Assembly: GCA_011523485.1 (NCBI GenBank)
Contig: WTGR01000273.1
Coordinates: 1 to 6,440 of the forward strand
Length of the DNA stretch: 6,440 nt
Reading direction: 5' to 3'
Source: Acidobacteriota bacterium
GTDB taxonomy: Bacteria; Acidobacteriota; Vicinamibacteria; Vicinamibacterales; UBA8438
Below the pieces are notes generated by a model that saw only the letters and a list, made by a program, of their open reading frames with translations, searched no databases and was not told the origin of the DNA. Below are positions 1 through 5,360 of this stretch, piece by piece. The translations under genes were made by a program, and so were the position numbers. Position 1 is the first letter of the stretch, and every line of letters starts with the position of its first letter.

Positions 1-38
1 TCGGACACCACGTTCGTGTCGAGCAGCCAGCCGTTCAA
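1..38 (-). CDS. VapC-like PIN-domain toxin, N-terminal fragment cut by window edge
   Basis: Only the first 12 codons are in the window. Reading leftward from a TTG at 38-36 they give (M)NGWLLDTNVVS. This is the first strand of a PIN domain, with the first catalytic acidic residue in the LLDTNVVS motif typical of VapC/FitB-type ribonucleases. Toxins of this family need magnesium and cleave tRNA or other RNA; they are held inactive by the cognate antitoxin. The TTG overlaps the stop of the preceding antitoxin gene (TTGA), as expected for a translationally coupled toxin-antitoxin pair, and GAGGT lies about 6 bases upstream as ribosome binding site. No ATG or GTG in the same frame lies close upstream, so TTG is the best start. 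The rest of the protein is outside the window, so the remaining active-site residues cannot be checked. Confidence 0.72.
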   Translation of the reverse strand, partial: MNGWLLDTNVVS

Positions 39-328
39 AGGTCGACCTCGCGAACCGGGCTCCGGATGCTTCCACTCCCGAACTCCAGTCGGTTCAGCGG
101 GGATCCGGACAGAAGATCATGCAGGCTCGGTGCGGCGTGTCTGGCCCGGAGACTGTCGAATTCATCGGCCGCCACGACGACTACCGCGGACCCTCCGCGC
201 ACCGTGACCCGTTGCGGCTGGCCCGAGGCGGCGAGGCGGACGACCTCGCTGAACCGGGCCTTGGCCTCTCCGAGCTTCCAGCGCTGCCTAGTCGGCTTGG
301 CATACCGCGCAGACGGGGATTCGGCCAT
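35..328 (-). CDS. Phd/YefM-family antitoxin (partner of the VapC-like toxin)
   Basis: This 97-residue protein has the Phd/YefM fold signature. Residues about 16-31 read WKLGEAKARFSEVVRL, followed by a GQPQRVTVRG turn and the strand AVVVVAADEFDSL. This N-terminal domain dimerises and binds operator DNA in the family; the C-terminal part (from about residue 65) is the disordered toxin-neutralising tail. The ATG at 328 is supported by AGGAGGG at 342-336, seven bases upstream. The gene overlaps the PIN toxin start by four bases, so antitoxin and toxin are coupled in the usual antitoxin-first order. A TGAC-N7-GTCA inverted repeat at about 344-358, just upstream of the ribosome binding site, could be an autoregulatory operator, but this is weak. 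The family call is strong; pairing with a VapC rather than another toxin rests on the short toxin fragment. Confidence 0.9.
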   Translation of the reverse strand: MAESPSARYAKPTRQRWKLGEAKARFSEVVRLAASGQPQRVTVRGGSAVVVVAADEFDSLRARHAAPSLHDLLSGSPLNRLEFGSGSIRSPVREVDL

Positions 329-335
329 CGGGGAG

Positions 336-342
336 CCCTCCT
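336..342 (-). promoter_or_regulatory. Ribosome binding site of the Phd antitoxin
   Basis: The minus strand reads AGGAGGG here, seven bases from the ATG at 328-326. It is a near-perfect Shine-Dalgarno sequence and fixes the antitoxin start. Confidence 0.75.
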
Positions 343-374
343 GTGACTAACATGGTCAAGAATACACGGAATGG

Positions 375-399
375 ACCACAGCCGTCGACCAGCCGTGGT
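375..399 (-). terminator. Hairpin downstream of the DUF1592/DUF1552 operon, possible terminator
   Basis: On the minus strand a 10-base arm ACCACGGCTG, a 5-base loop GTCGA and an arm CGGCTGTGGT form a 10-bp stem. Two of the pairs are G-U wobbles in minus-strand RNA. The same positions are A-C mismatches in plus-strand RNA, so the hairpin favours minus-strand transcripts. It lies about 60 bases past the DUF1552 stop and before the antitoxin gene. There is no strong U tract after the stem (the following bases are mixed), so it is not a textbook intrinsic terminator. It could instead be a transcript-end stabilising hairpin or an operator. Confidence 0.4.
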
Positions 400-459
400 T
401 GCTGCTCCCCCGGAGGACGGTTCTTCGAGCGGTGGCGCAGCGCGACGCTGCTGGAAGGT

Positions 460-1863
460 CTATGCCGTCAGCCTGTCGAGCGGGCCCGACACGTCGACGA
501 AGTCGCCGCGCTGCCCGCGCACCTGCCGCAGGCCGACGTGACCCACGCAGAGCCCCATCGCGCGAGCCACGCTCACCAGCAGCCGCTGGTGCGGCACCCC
601 GGCGAACCGTGTTCTGCCGCCGGCCAGGATCCGGGACGGGACGCGCATCTCGACGGGAACCCGGTCCGGCCAGTACAGGTAGCGCCCCGTGCGGAACGCC
701 CACGAGCCGCCGATCAGCACCGGGTTGTAGCGGCTGTAGCCGTGCCAGCCGTCGCCGAGCTCGGAGCCCCAGACGACGAGCGTATTGTCCATCACCGAGC
801 CGCCGCCGGCCTCCGGGACCGCTTCCAGGGTGTCGACGAGCCGCGCGACCTGCCGGGCGTGGTGCCGCACGTAGTCGCTCATCGCGGCGTGCATGGCCGG
901 GTCTTCGTAGATGTAGTGCGCGATGCCCTTGTGCACCTTGTCGCTGATGTGATCCGCGCCGAACTCCGCCGTCGGCATCTCCCCGAGCGAGAGGGAGACC
1001 ACCCGGGTGATGTCGCAACCGAATGCCGCGGCGATGATGTCCGTGAAGGCGTCGAAGCGCCGGTCGTACTGCTCGAACGCGGCGGCCGGCCGCGGCGGGG
1101 CATCGCAGGCCAGGGTCGCCAGACCTTCCAGCCGGCGGCCGAGCCGGTCGACGAGCCCGAAATGGGACTCGATCCGCGCCCGCTCGGCGGCGCCGAAGCG
1201 GGCAGCGAAGGCGCGGTACTCGCGGTACGCGAAGTCGAGCGTGTTGCGCCGGCGCGCGCCCACCGCGTCGCCGGAGGACGCCGGTCCGAATACCCGCTCC
1301 CAGGCGCGCAACGGCGTGTTCTCGGCGGGCAGCCGCACGCCGCCGAGGTTGTAGGCGATGGGCCGGCCGGCCTCGAGCGCCGCGTCCACCGACAGCTCCA
1401 GCGACGGCAGCCGGTCGGGCCGTGCGACGTGCGCGGCCACGAGCTGGTCCAGCGACGCGGACCTCGATCGCGTGTCCCGCTCGGAGAAATCGGCGTTGTT
1501 GCCGGTCCAGGCGTGGATCCAGCCCCGGTCGTGGCGGTTGCCGCCGGCATCGAGCTCGGCCGTCGCCAGCGACAGGCCGTCGAGGACGAGCAGGCGGCGT
1601 CGGTGCGGGTGGAGGGGGGCCAGCGGCGCGCTGAGATCGCGCTCGGTCAGCGGCGTCAGATCGAGCGACCAGGGCCGCGTCTCGGGCATCCCCGCCGGCC
1701 GCATGCGCCAGTCGGCGTACGGCCACCCGTGGCAGTGACTGATCAGGACGAGCCGCCGGGGCGGCGCGGCGGTTCCGGCCGCGGCCCGCAGCACGCCGCC
1801 CGGCCACGCGGCTCCGAGTGCCGCGAGGCCGCCCGCTCGAAGAAGATGCCGCCGCGAGATCAT
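460..1863 (-). CDS. DUF1552 family protein, Tat-exported
   Basis: The protein is 467 residues, a normal length for DUF1552 (PF07586). It opens with a twin-arginine signal (MISRRHLLRAGGLAALGAAW, then a small-residue stretch ending near AAAG at residue 30), so it is probably exported folded. Recognisable family blocks are RRLVLISHCHGWPY (36-49), LLVLDGLSLA (91-100), the NRHDRGWIHAWTGN block (109-122), ENTPLRAWERVFG (181-193) and VMDNTLVVWGSELGDGWHGY (357-376), near the C-terminus of the fold. The family is distantly related to DUF1501-type proteins of the alkaline-phosphatase/sulfatase superfamily and has no settled enzyme activity. The start is ATG 1863, with GAGGAG at 1876-1871 seven bases upstream. 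It originally overlapped the DUF1592-gene stop by ATGA, so the two were coupled and their products probably act together in the periplasm. Because of the upstream duplication, this gene is now also in frame with a longer open frame beginning at 3924. Confidence 0.9.
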   Translation of the reverse strand: MISRRHLLRAGGLAALGAAWPGGVLRAAAGTAAPPRRLVLISHCHGWPYADWRMRPAGMPETRPWSLDLTPLTERDLSAPLAPLHPHRRRLLVLDGLSLATAELDAGGNRHDRGWIHAWTGNNADFSERDTRSRSASLDQLVAAHVARPDRLPSLELSVDAALEAGRPIAYNLGGVRLPAENTPLRAWERVFGPASSGDAVGARRRNTLDFAYREYRAFAARFGAAERARIESHFGLVDRLGRRLEGLATLACDAPPRPAAAFEQYDRRFDAFTDIIAAAFGCDITRVVSLSLGEMPTAEFGADHISDKVHKGIAHYIYEDPAMHAAMSDYVRHHARQVARLVDTLEAVPEAGGGSVMDNTLVVWGSELGDGWHGYSRYNPVLIGGSWAFRTGRYLYWPDRVPVEMRVPSRILAGGRTRFAGVPHQRLLVSVARAMGLCVGHVGLRQVRGQRGDFVDVSGPLDRLTA

Positions 1864-1870
1864 CTGGCCG

Positions 1871-1876
1871 CTCCTC
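1871..1876 (-). promoter_or_regulatory. Ribosome binding site of the DUF1552 gene
   Basis: The minus strand reads GAGGAG seven bases before ATG 1863-1861. This strong site shows that DUF1552 translation begins here and does not depend on readthrough from the open frame starting at 3924. DUF1552 expression may therefore survive the frameshift in the upstream gene. Confidence 0.75.
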
Positions 1877-2317
1877 GGACTTGCGTCGTCGAACCCCTGC
1901 GAAACAGGTCGCTGCCCGTGATCGAGACCAGCAACTCCTCGATCGAGTCGTGTTCCCGGAAGCCGTGCCGAATCGACCGCAGCTCCCGGGTGGCGGCGTC
2001 GATCCGGTCGCCCAGCGCATAGCGCGTCCAGTGCAACGCGTAGCAATCGCGTACGCGGTCGCTGGCCGCGAGCTGCTGGACGAAGTCGATGGCGTCGGCG
2101 AAGGTGAACGTCTCGCCGCCGGGGAGCGTCAGGGAGCCGCTCGCGTCCACCGGCTGACCATTGTCGTGCGAGCGCCAGGCGCCGAGCGCGTCGTAGTGCT
2201 CGAACGCGAAACCCGGCGGGTTGATTCGCCGATGGCAGGAAACGCAGGTCGGACGAGCCGTGGCGGCCGCGGTCCGCTCGCGGTTGGTGCTCTCGACCGC
2301 CAGCGAGTCGGGCGGCA

Positions 2318-2770
2318 GCGCGGTCTCGGCGCCCTGAACCGGCGTTCCCAGCTCCATGCAGGCGATGCGCTCCAGCACGTGCACGCCGCGCGGGATCGGC
2401 CCGGGCTGCACGGCGTAGGCGCCGACGGCGAGGACCGAAGGGTGCGTCAAGACCCCGGCCCGTTGGTCCGCGGGGAACTCCGCCGGGTAGAGCGTGAGCG
2501 GCTCCTTGCGGCCGATCGACGCCGCCACGAACTCGATCTGCCGGCGCGGTCTCGGCGCCCTGAACCGGCGTTCCCAGCTCCATGCAGGCGATGCGCTCCA
2601 GCACGTGCACGCCGCGCGGGATCGGCCCGGGCTGCACGGCGTAGGCGCCGACGGCGAGGACCGAAGGGTGCGTCAAGACCCCGGCCCGTTGGTCCGCGGG
2701 GAACTCCGCCGGGTAGAGCGTGAGCGGCTCCTTGCGGCCGATCGACGCCGCCACGAACTCGATCTGCCGG
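2318..2770. repeat. Perfect 226-bp tandem duplication inside the DUF1592-family gene
   Basis: Copy 1 is 2318-2544 and copy 2 is 2544-2770, sharing the G at 2544. The offset is 226 bases and I see no mismatch over the whole length. Outside, the copies diverge immediately: A at 2317 against G at 2543 on the left, and C at 2545 against A at 2771 on the right. The unit encodes the N-terminal part of DUF1588 (about residues 386-460 of the protein). A length of 226 is 75 codons plus one base, so the duplication shifts the reading frame. The breakpoints share only one base (G), although both lie in GC-rich sequence (GGCAGCG and GCCGG), so long flanking homology did not cause it. Perfect identity suggests a recent event or an assembly error. 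Confidence 0.97.
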
Positions 2771-3972
2771 ACCACCTCCGGCCGGTCGGTGAGTCGCGTG
2801 ACGCCCGCTCCGTGAATCGGCGCCGTGGCGTCCGACAGGTAGCCGCGGTGGTCGGTCAGCAGGGCGGTGAACGTGCCGTCGCCGTCGAAGATGGTCTGCT
2901 CGACGAAGAGCTCGGTCTCCAGTTTCAGCGAGTGCCGCACCGGTCCCAGGACGGTCGGCCACTCGACGTCGTCGTCGCGCGCCGTCTCCAACTCCGGCTC
3001 GATGCCGAAGCGCGGCCCGAAGGCGCGGCGCGCGGGCGCGATGCGCAACACGTCGTCCGTCCCCAGCCACTGGTTGTGGAAATGGACGACGGCGGGCCGG
3101 GCCTTCGAATCCTCCAGCATCCGGCGCGCCTGCCGTTCGACCTGCTCGCGCGACGAGAGCTCGCCGGCCGCAGCGGCCGCGAACAGCTCGTCGTCCGGCA
3201 TCGAATCCCAGAGGAAGTAGGAGAGCCGGGTCGCCAGCTCCCAATCCGTGGGTCCGCTCCCGGCGGTGTCGCCCCGCTCGAGCCGGAAGTGGAACGCCGG
3301 CGACTGCAGAATGCCGGCGACCGTGAGCGCGACCGCCTCATCGAACGGGTGGGCCGCGAGATTGATCCGCCAGAATGCCTCGATCCGCTCGCGTTCCCCG
3401 CTGCGCAGGGGCCGGCGCCAGGCGCGCCCGGCGAACCGTTCGATGCTGGTCCACGCGCAGTCCTCCCGCTCGGCGGGCGACGACGCGGCCCGGTCGTCGC
3501 AGGCCAGGAAGGTCGGCGACAGAAGCGTGAACGAGGCGAAGTGCATCGCCGCGAGGTGCAGTTCCTCGACCTGGTAGGACGACGGATTCTGTCCTTGGGC
3601 AATCCCCTCGAAACCGCCGGCGCCCGGCTCGGCGGGGAACCGCCAGGGCCATACCGGCGGCGGGGGCGGGGGCAGGAAGACCCCCTTGCCGGCCGCCCGC
3701 CGCGGGCTCAGCGAGTCCGTCAGGGCCGGCCGCGGCGGCCAGCGCTCGCCGTCCCGCGGAAAGCCGAGCAGGTCCGCGATGGTGTTGTTGTATTCGGTCG
3801 GGGTCAGTGCGAGTGGTGGGGTGCGTGCCGCGGCCTCCGGCCCGGTCGGCTCGCCGGGCCGATCCTGGGCAAAGCCGGTCGAGCCGAGCAGGCCGGCGAC
3901 CGCGAGCGTCAGGGCGTACTTCATCGATGGTCCCGTGCGCAGAGGCTGTGATCGCAGGATGCCGCGCCGATC

Positions 3973-4422
3973 TCACCGGCCGGTCGATGCAGAAGGCGCG
4001 AGAATCGCGCGGATCGCGCTGTCGCAGGCCGTGGAAGCACCGCCCCGGTCCGGGTTGCTGCCGCCGACAAGGCTGCGAATCTCCAGCATGCACACCGCTA
4101 CGGCTGCGAGTTGCCGGTGAACGGTCGCGAAGGATGCAGCGGTGGAGTCTTCGTGCGCCTCGACCCGAGTGCGCAAGTTGCCGGTTTCCGCGTCAACCAC
4201 CGCACGCACGTCTCGAATCTCCGCGCGTACGTCGTGAATCTCCGCGCGTACGTCGCGAATCGCCGCGTGCAACTCTCCGATCCGCGCGTTCGTGGAGCAC
4301 GATCCGCCGACGACGGTCGCGACGATCGCGCCGACCCCGAGCAGAAACGTGAGATGGTTCATGGACATGTCGGCGCTGCGGCGCGCCGCAGCCGGCCGTT
4401 CCACGGTCGATTGATCAGACAT
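3973..4422 (-). CDS. Small membrane-anchored coiled-coil protein, unknown function
   Basis: I do not recognise a named family. The 149-residue protein has a short charged N-terminus with an arginine pair, one hydrophobic segment (about residues 23-40, LTFLLGVGAIVATVVGGS), and then a heptad region (47-75) built from near-identical units AAIRDVR, AEIHDVR and AEIRDVR. That pattern predicts a coiled coil, and a further helical stretch (to about 118) and a short tail with a CxxS-like end follow. The likely topology is a single inner-membrane anchor with a periplasmic coiled coil. ATG 4422 is chosen because AAGGGGA lies about 6 bases upstream. A longer frame from ATG 4491 would add 23 residues but has no good ribosome binding site. 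The stop lies 48 bases before the DUF1592-family start on the same strand, so it could be the first gene of that operon. The coding likelihood is good; the function is unknown. Confidence 0.65.
   Translation of the reverse strand: MSDQSTVERPAAARRSADMSMNHLTFLLGVGAIVATVVGGSCSTNARIGELHAAIRDVRAEIHDVRAEIRDVRAVVDAETGNLRTRVEAHEDSTAASFATVHRQLAAVAVCMLEIRSLVGGSNPDRGGASTACDSAIRAILAPSASTGR
4204..4287 (-). repeat. 21-bp in-frame repeats encoding coiled-coil heptads
   Basis: Three consecutive 21-base units at 4204-4224, 4225-4245 and 4246-4266 are close copies; units 2 and 3 differ at only two positions. A fourth, more diverged unit (4267-4287) follows. Each unit encodes one heptad of the coiled coil (AEIRDVR, AEIHDVR, AAIRDVR, ARIGELH). 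The length of exactly seven codons keeps both frame and heptad phase, so copy-number change would lengthen or shorten the rod without breaking the protein. Confidence 0.85.
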
Positions 4423-4496
4423 GGCGTCCCCTTCGAAATCCGGTTCCGTCCCGGAATCGGATCCCGTGGTTGCGGGGGGCGAGGGAGCCATGACCC

Positions 4497-4511
4497 AAGG
4501 GTATCACCCTT
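4497..4511. repeat. Short inverted repeat in the divergent intergenic region
   Basis: AAGGGT and ACCCTT are separated by ATC, giving a perfect 6-bp dyad. It lies about 75 bases upstream of the coiled-coil gene start and about 110 bases before the phd gene. It may be a repressor site or an RNA hairpin in the coiled-coil gene leader. No convincing minus-strand promoter could be placed against it, so the function is open. Confidence 0.3.
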
Positions 4512-4558
4512 TCTCCGGCCGCAATCCCGGCACGGCCCAAGAGCGGAGGCAGGGGCGG

Positions 4559-4572
4559 CGGACGGCCGTTCG
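4559..4572. promoter_or_regulatory. Candidate antitoxin operator upstream of phd-parE
   Basis: CGGACGGCCGTTCG is a 14-base dyad with 12 symmetric positions around a perfect ACGGCCGT core. It ends four bases before the TATAAT box of the phd-parE operon, in the usual place for Phd/YefM autorepression. A second, weaker dyad, AGGTGC/GGACCT (4583-4601), lies just after the -10 box. The role is inferred from position and symmetry only. Confidence 0.4.
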
Positions 4573-4576
4573 CGTC

Positions 4577-4582
4577 TATAAT
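4577..4582 (+). promoter_or_regulatory. -10 box of the phd-parE operon promoter
   Basis: A consensus TATAAT lies 38 bases before the antitoxin ATG in an otherwise GC-rich stretch. No good -35 element stands 16-18 bases upstream (the bases there are GCGGCG-like), so the promoter may be weak or depend on an activator. Confidence 0.55.
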
Positions 4583-4619
4583 AGGTGCTGTAAAAGGACC
4601 TGTTCATGAGGCTGAGAAG

Positions 4620-4889
4620 ATGGCCGTCAAGTTCTCCGAAGACGTCGTGCCGTTGACGGATCTGAAGACCAACCCGGGCCGTGTGGTCAGGCAGGTGGCC
4701 GATTCGCGCCGCCCGGTGCTCCTGACCAGCCGGGGCCGCGGCGTTGCGGTGGTGCAGTCGGTCGCGGAGTTCGAGGCGGCCGAGGAGGCACGAGCCTTCA
4801 TGCGCGCCGTGGTTGGAGGTTTGTCGGATCTGGAGGAGGGGCGCGAGCTCTCCCTGCGCGAGGTCAAGTCGCGATTGGGCCTCGGGTAG
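4620..4889 (+). CDS. Phd/YefM-family antitoxin (partner of the RelE/ParE toxin)
   Basis: The protein is 89 residues, typical of the family. The Phd/YefM N-terminal domain is seen in VVPLTDLKTNPGRVVRQVAD (9-28), where the PLTDLKTNPG turn is diagnostic, followed by the PVLLTSRGRGVAVVQSVAEFE strand pair (32-52). The C-terminal half (EEARAFMRAVVGGLSDLEEGRELSLREVKSRLGLG, 55-89) is charged and helical, as expected for the toxin-binding tail. ATG 4620 has GAGG at 4608-4611, eight bases upstream, and a TATAAT box 38 bases upstream. The toxin gene begins three bases after the stop, so the two are one operon. In this family the antitoxin represses its own operon and the repression strengthens with bound toxin. 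It is not closely similar to the Phd protein at 35-328, so the two loci are unlikely to be recent duplicates. Confidence 0.92.
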   Translation: MAVKFSEDVVPLTDLKTNPGRVVRQVADSRRPVLLTSRGRGVAVVQSVAEFEAAEEARAFMRAVVGGLSDLEEGRELSLREVKSRLGLG

Positions 4890-4892
4890 GCG

Positions 4893-5237
4893 ATGGCGGT
4901 CGGGATTCGCTTGTCTGCGTCAGCGCTGGCAGACCTGGAGGATATCCGGGCATGGCATGCCGACCGGGGAGCGTCGGAGGCCGGAGACCGCGTCGTCGCC
5001 GAGATTGTCGAGCGCATCGAAGCTCTGTCGGACCATCCCGACCTGGGCCGCATCGTCCCGGAGTTCGAACAGCCCTTTCTCCGGGAGCTGATTCATGCGC
5101 CGTTCCGGATCGTGTACCGCCGGGATCCGGACCTGGTCCGCATCGTCCGCGTCTGGCGCGGCGAACGACGGCTGGCGCGGTCCGGACGCTCGCCGCTGGA
5201 GGACGGCCCGCGGGGTGCACCCGTGGAGCCCCGCTGA
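4893..5237 (+). CDS. RelE/ParE-family toxin
   Basis: The 114-residue protein matches the RelE/ParE superfamily (PF05016) along most of its length: IRLSASALADLEDIRAWHAD (5-24, first strand and helical hairpin), VVAEIVERIEALSDHPDLGR (34-53), then RELIHAPFRIVYRRDPDLVRIVRVWRGERRL (64-94), the C-terminal sheet. The pattern of short HPDLGR turn, FRIVYR strand and RIVRVWRGER strand is closer to ParE/YafQ-like toxins. Members either poison gyrase (ParE) or cleave mRNA on the ribosome (RelE); which applies cannot be told from the sequence. The last 20 residues (from about 95, rich in Arg, Pro and Gly) extend past the usual end near residue 95-100 and may be a run-on after loss of the original stop. 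ATG 4893 follows the antitoxin stop by three bases, with GGGTAGG overlapping that stop as a modest ribosome binding site. It is probably translationally coupled. Confidence 0.9.
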   Translation: MAVGIRLSASALADLEDIRAWHADRGASEAGDRVVAEIVERIEALSDHPDLGRIVPEFEQPFLRELIHAPFRIVYRRDPDLVRIVRVWRGERRLARSGRSPLEDGPRGAPVEPR

Positions 5238-5359
5238 TCGCCCTGCAGACCTCGGCGCGCCGCCGGGATCCGGCCCGGGCGTCCCTCGACATCGGCTCGG
5301 CGGCGGCCGGGGGGCGGCGCCCTGCCGGGCCGGCGATGATCCTGAATCCTGGATCCAGG
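5238..5359. other. Intergenic stretch, no gene recognised
   Basis: The 122 bases between the ParE-like stop and the IS110 remnant are very GC-rich, with runs of GGC and GGGG, and I see no supported coding start. The stretch ends in the perfect palindrome at 5347-5360 (listed separately), which may mark the boundary of the mobile-element remnant. Confidence 0.5.
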
Positions 5360-5360
5360 A
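5347..5360. repeat. 14-bp perfect palindrome, TCCTGGATCCAGGA, and related GGATCC copies
   Basis: TCCTGGATCCAGGA is a perfect 14-base palindrome at 5347-5360. Its right half continues as TGGATCCAGGAAGC (5350-5363), which recurs exactly at 5994-6007. A related stretch, GATCTTGGATCCATG, lies at about 5752-5766. The three GGATCC-centred sites bracket and subdivide the IS110 remnant and the empty region behind it. They could be ends of a small transposable or repeat element, or target sites. Confidence 0.6.

Larger units (their letters stand above)
1860..3924 (-). pseudogene. DUF1592-family multidomain exported protein, frameshifted by a 226-bp tandem duplication
   Basis: If one copy of the internal duplication is removed, the gene is a clean 613-codon frame (612 residues) from ATG 3924 to TGA 1862-1860. 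The native order is: a Sec signal peptide (MKYALTLAVAGLLGSTGFAQ); a DUF1587-like start with LTPTEYNNTIADLLGFP (about 40-56); DUF1595 with FAGRAWRRPLRSGE (164-177) and ILQSPAFHFRLERG (205-218); DUF1592 with LATRLSYFLWDSMPDDELF (230-248) and HFHNQWLG (281-288); DUF1588 with AGVLTHPSVLAVGA (414-427) and the CVSCH motif (485-489) in CVSCHRRINPPGFAFEHYDA; and DUF1585 with YALHWTRYALGD and SIEELLVSITGSDLFRR near the end. The family is found in Planctomycetes, Acidobacteria and relatives beside DUF1552/DUF1501 genes and is thought to act in the periplasm; its biochemical role is unknown. The actual sequence stays in frame to residue 460 and then shifts, losing the CxxCH motif and DUF1585. The Shine-Dalgarno is weak (GGGA, about 8 bases upstream). 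Confidence 0.9.

Noticed and set aside
343..2022. Long plus-strand open frame (559 codons) opposite the DUF1552 gene
   Set aside because: It is antisense to a clear DUF1552 protein, has no recognisable domain, and is rich in Arg/Ala/Gly/Pro, as expected of a high-GC shadow frame.
2318..2770. Duplication as two functional repeats of a protein domain
   Set aside because: The unit is 226 bases, not a multiple of three, so it cannot encode a tandem domain.
460..3924. A genuine 1154-residue DUF1592-DUF1552 fusion protein
   Set aside because: The middle part is the out-of-frame reading of duplicated and downstream DUF1588/DUF1585 sequence. The true C-terminus is present in another frame and ends at the ATGA overlap.
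2494..3951. Plus-strand open frame of 485 codons opposite the DUF1592-family gene
   Set aside because: It overlaps the recognised exported-protein gene on the other strand and spans copy 2 of the duplication; no family resemblance is seen.
4204..4287. Small CRISPR-like array
   Set aside because: Units are contiguous 21-mers without spacers and are in frame with heptads of a coding sequence.
4423..4491. Upstream ATG 4491 as start of the coiled-coil protein
   Set aside because: No ribosome binding site is near it, whereas ATG 4422 has AAGGGGA in good position; the extra 23 residues are low-complexity. It cannot be fully excluded.
4497..4511. Inverted repeat as an intrinsic terminator
   Set aside because: It lies between two divergent gene starts, where no transcript should end, and lacks a U tract.
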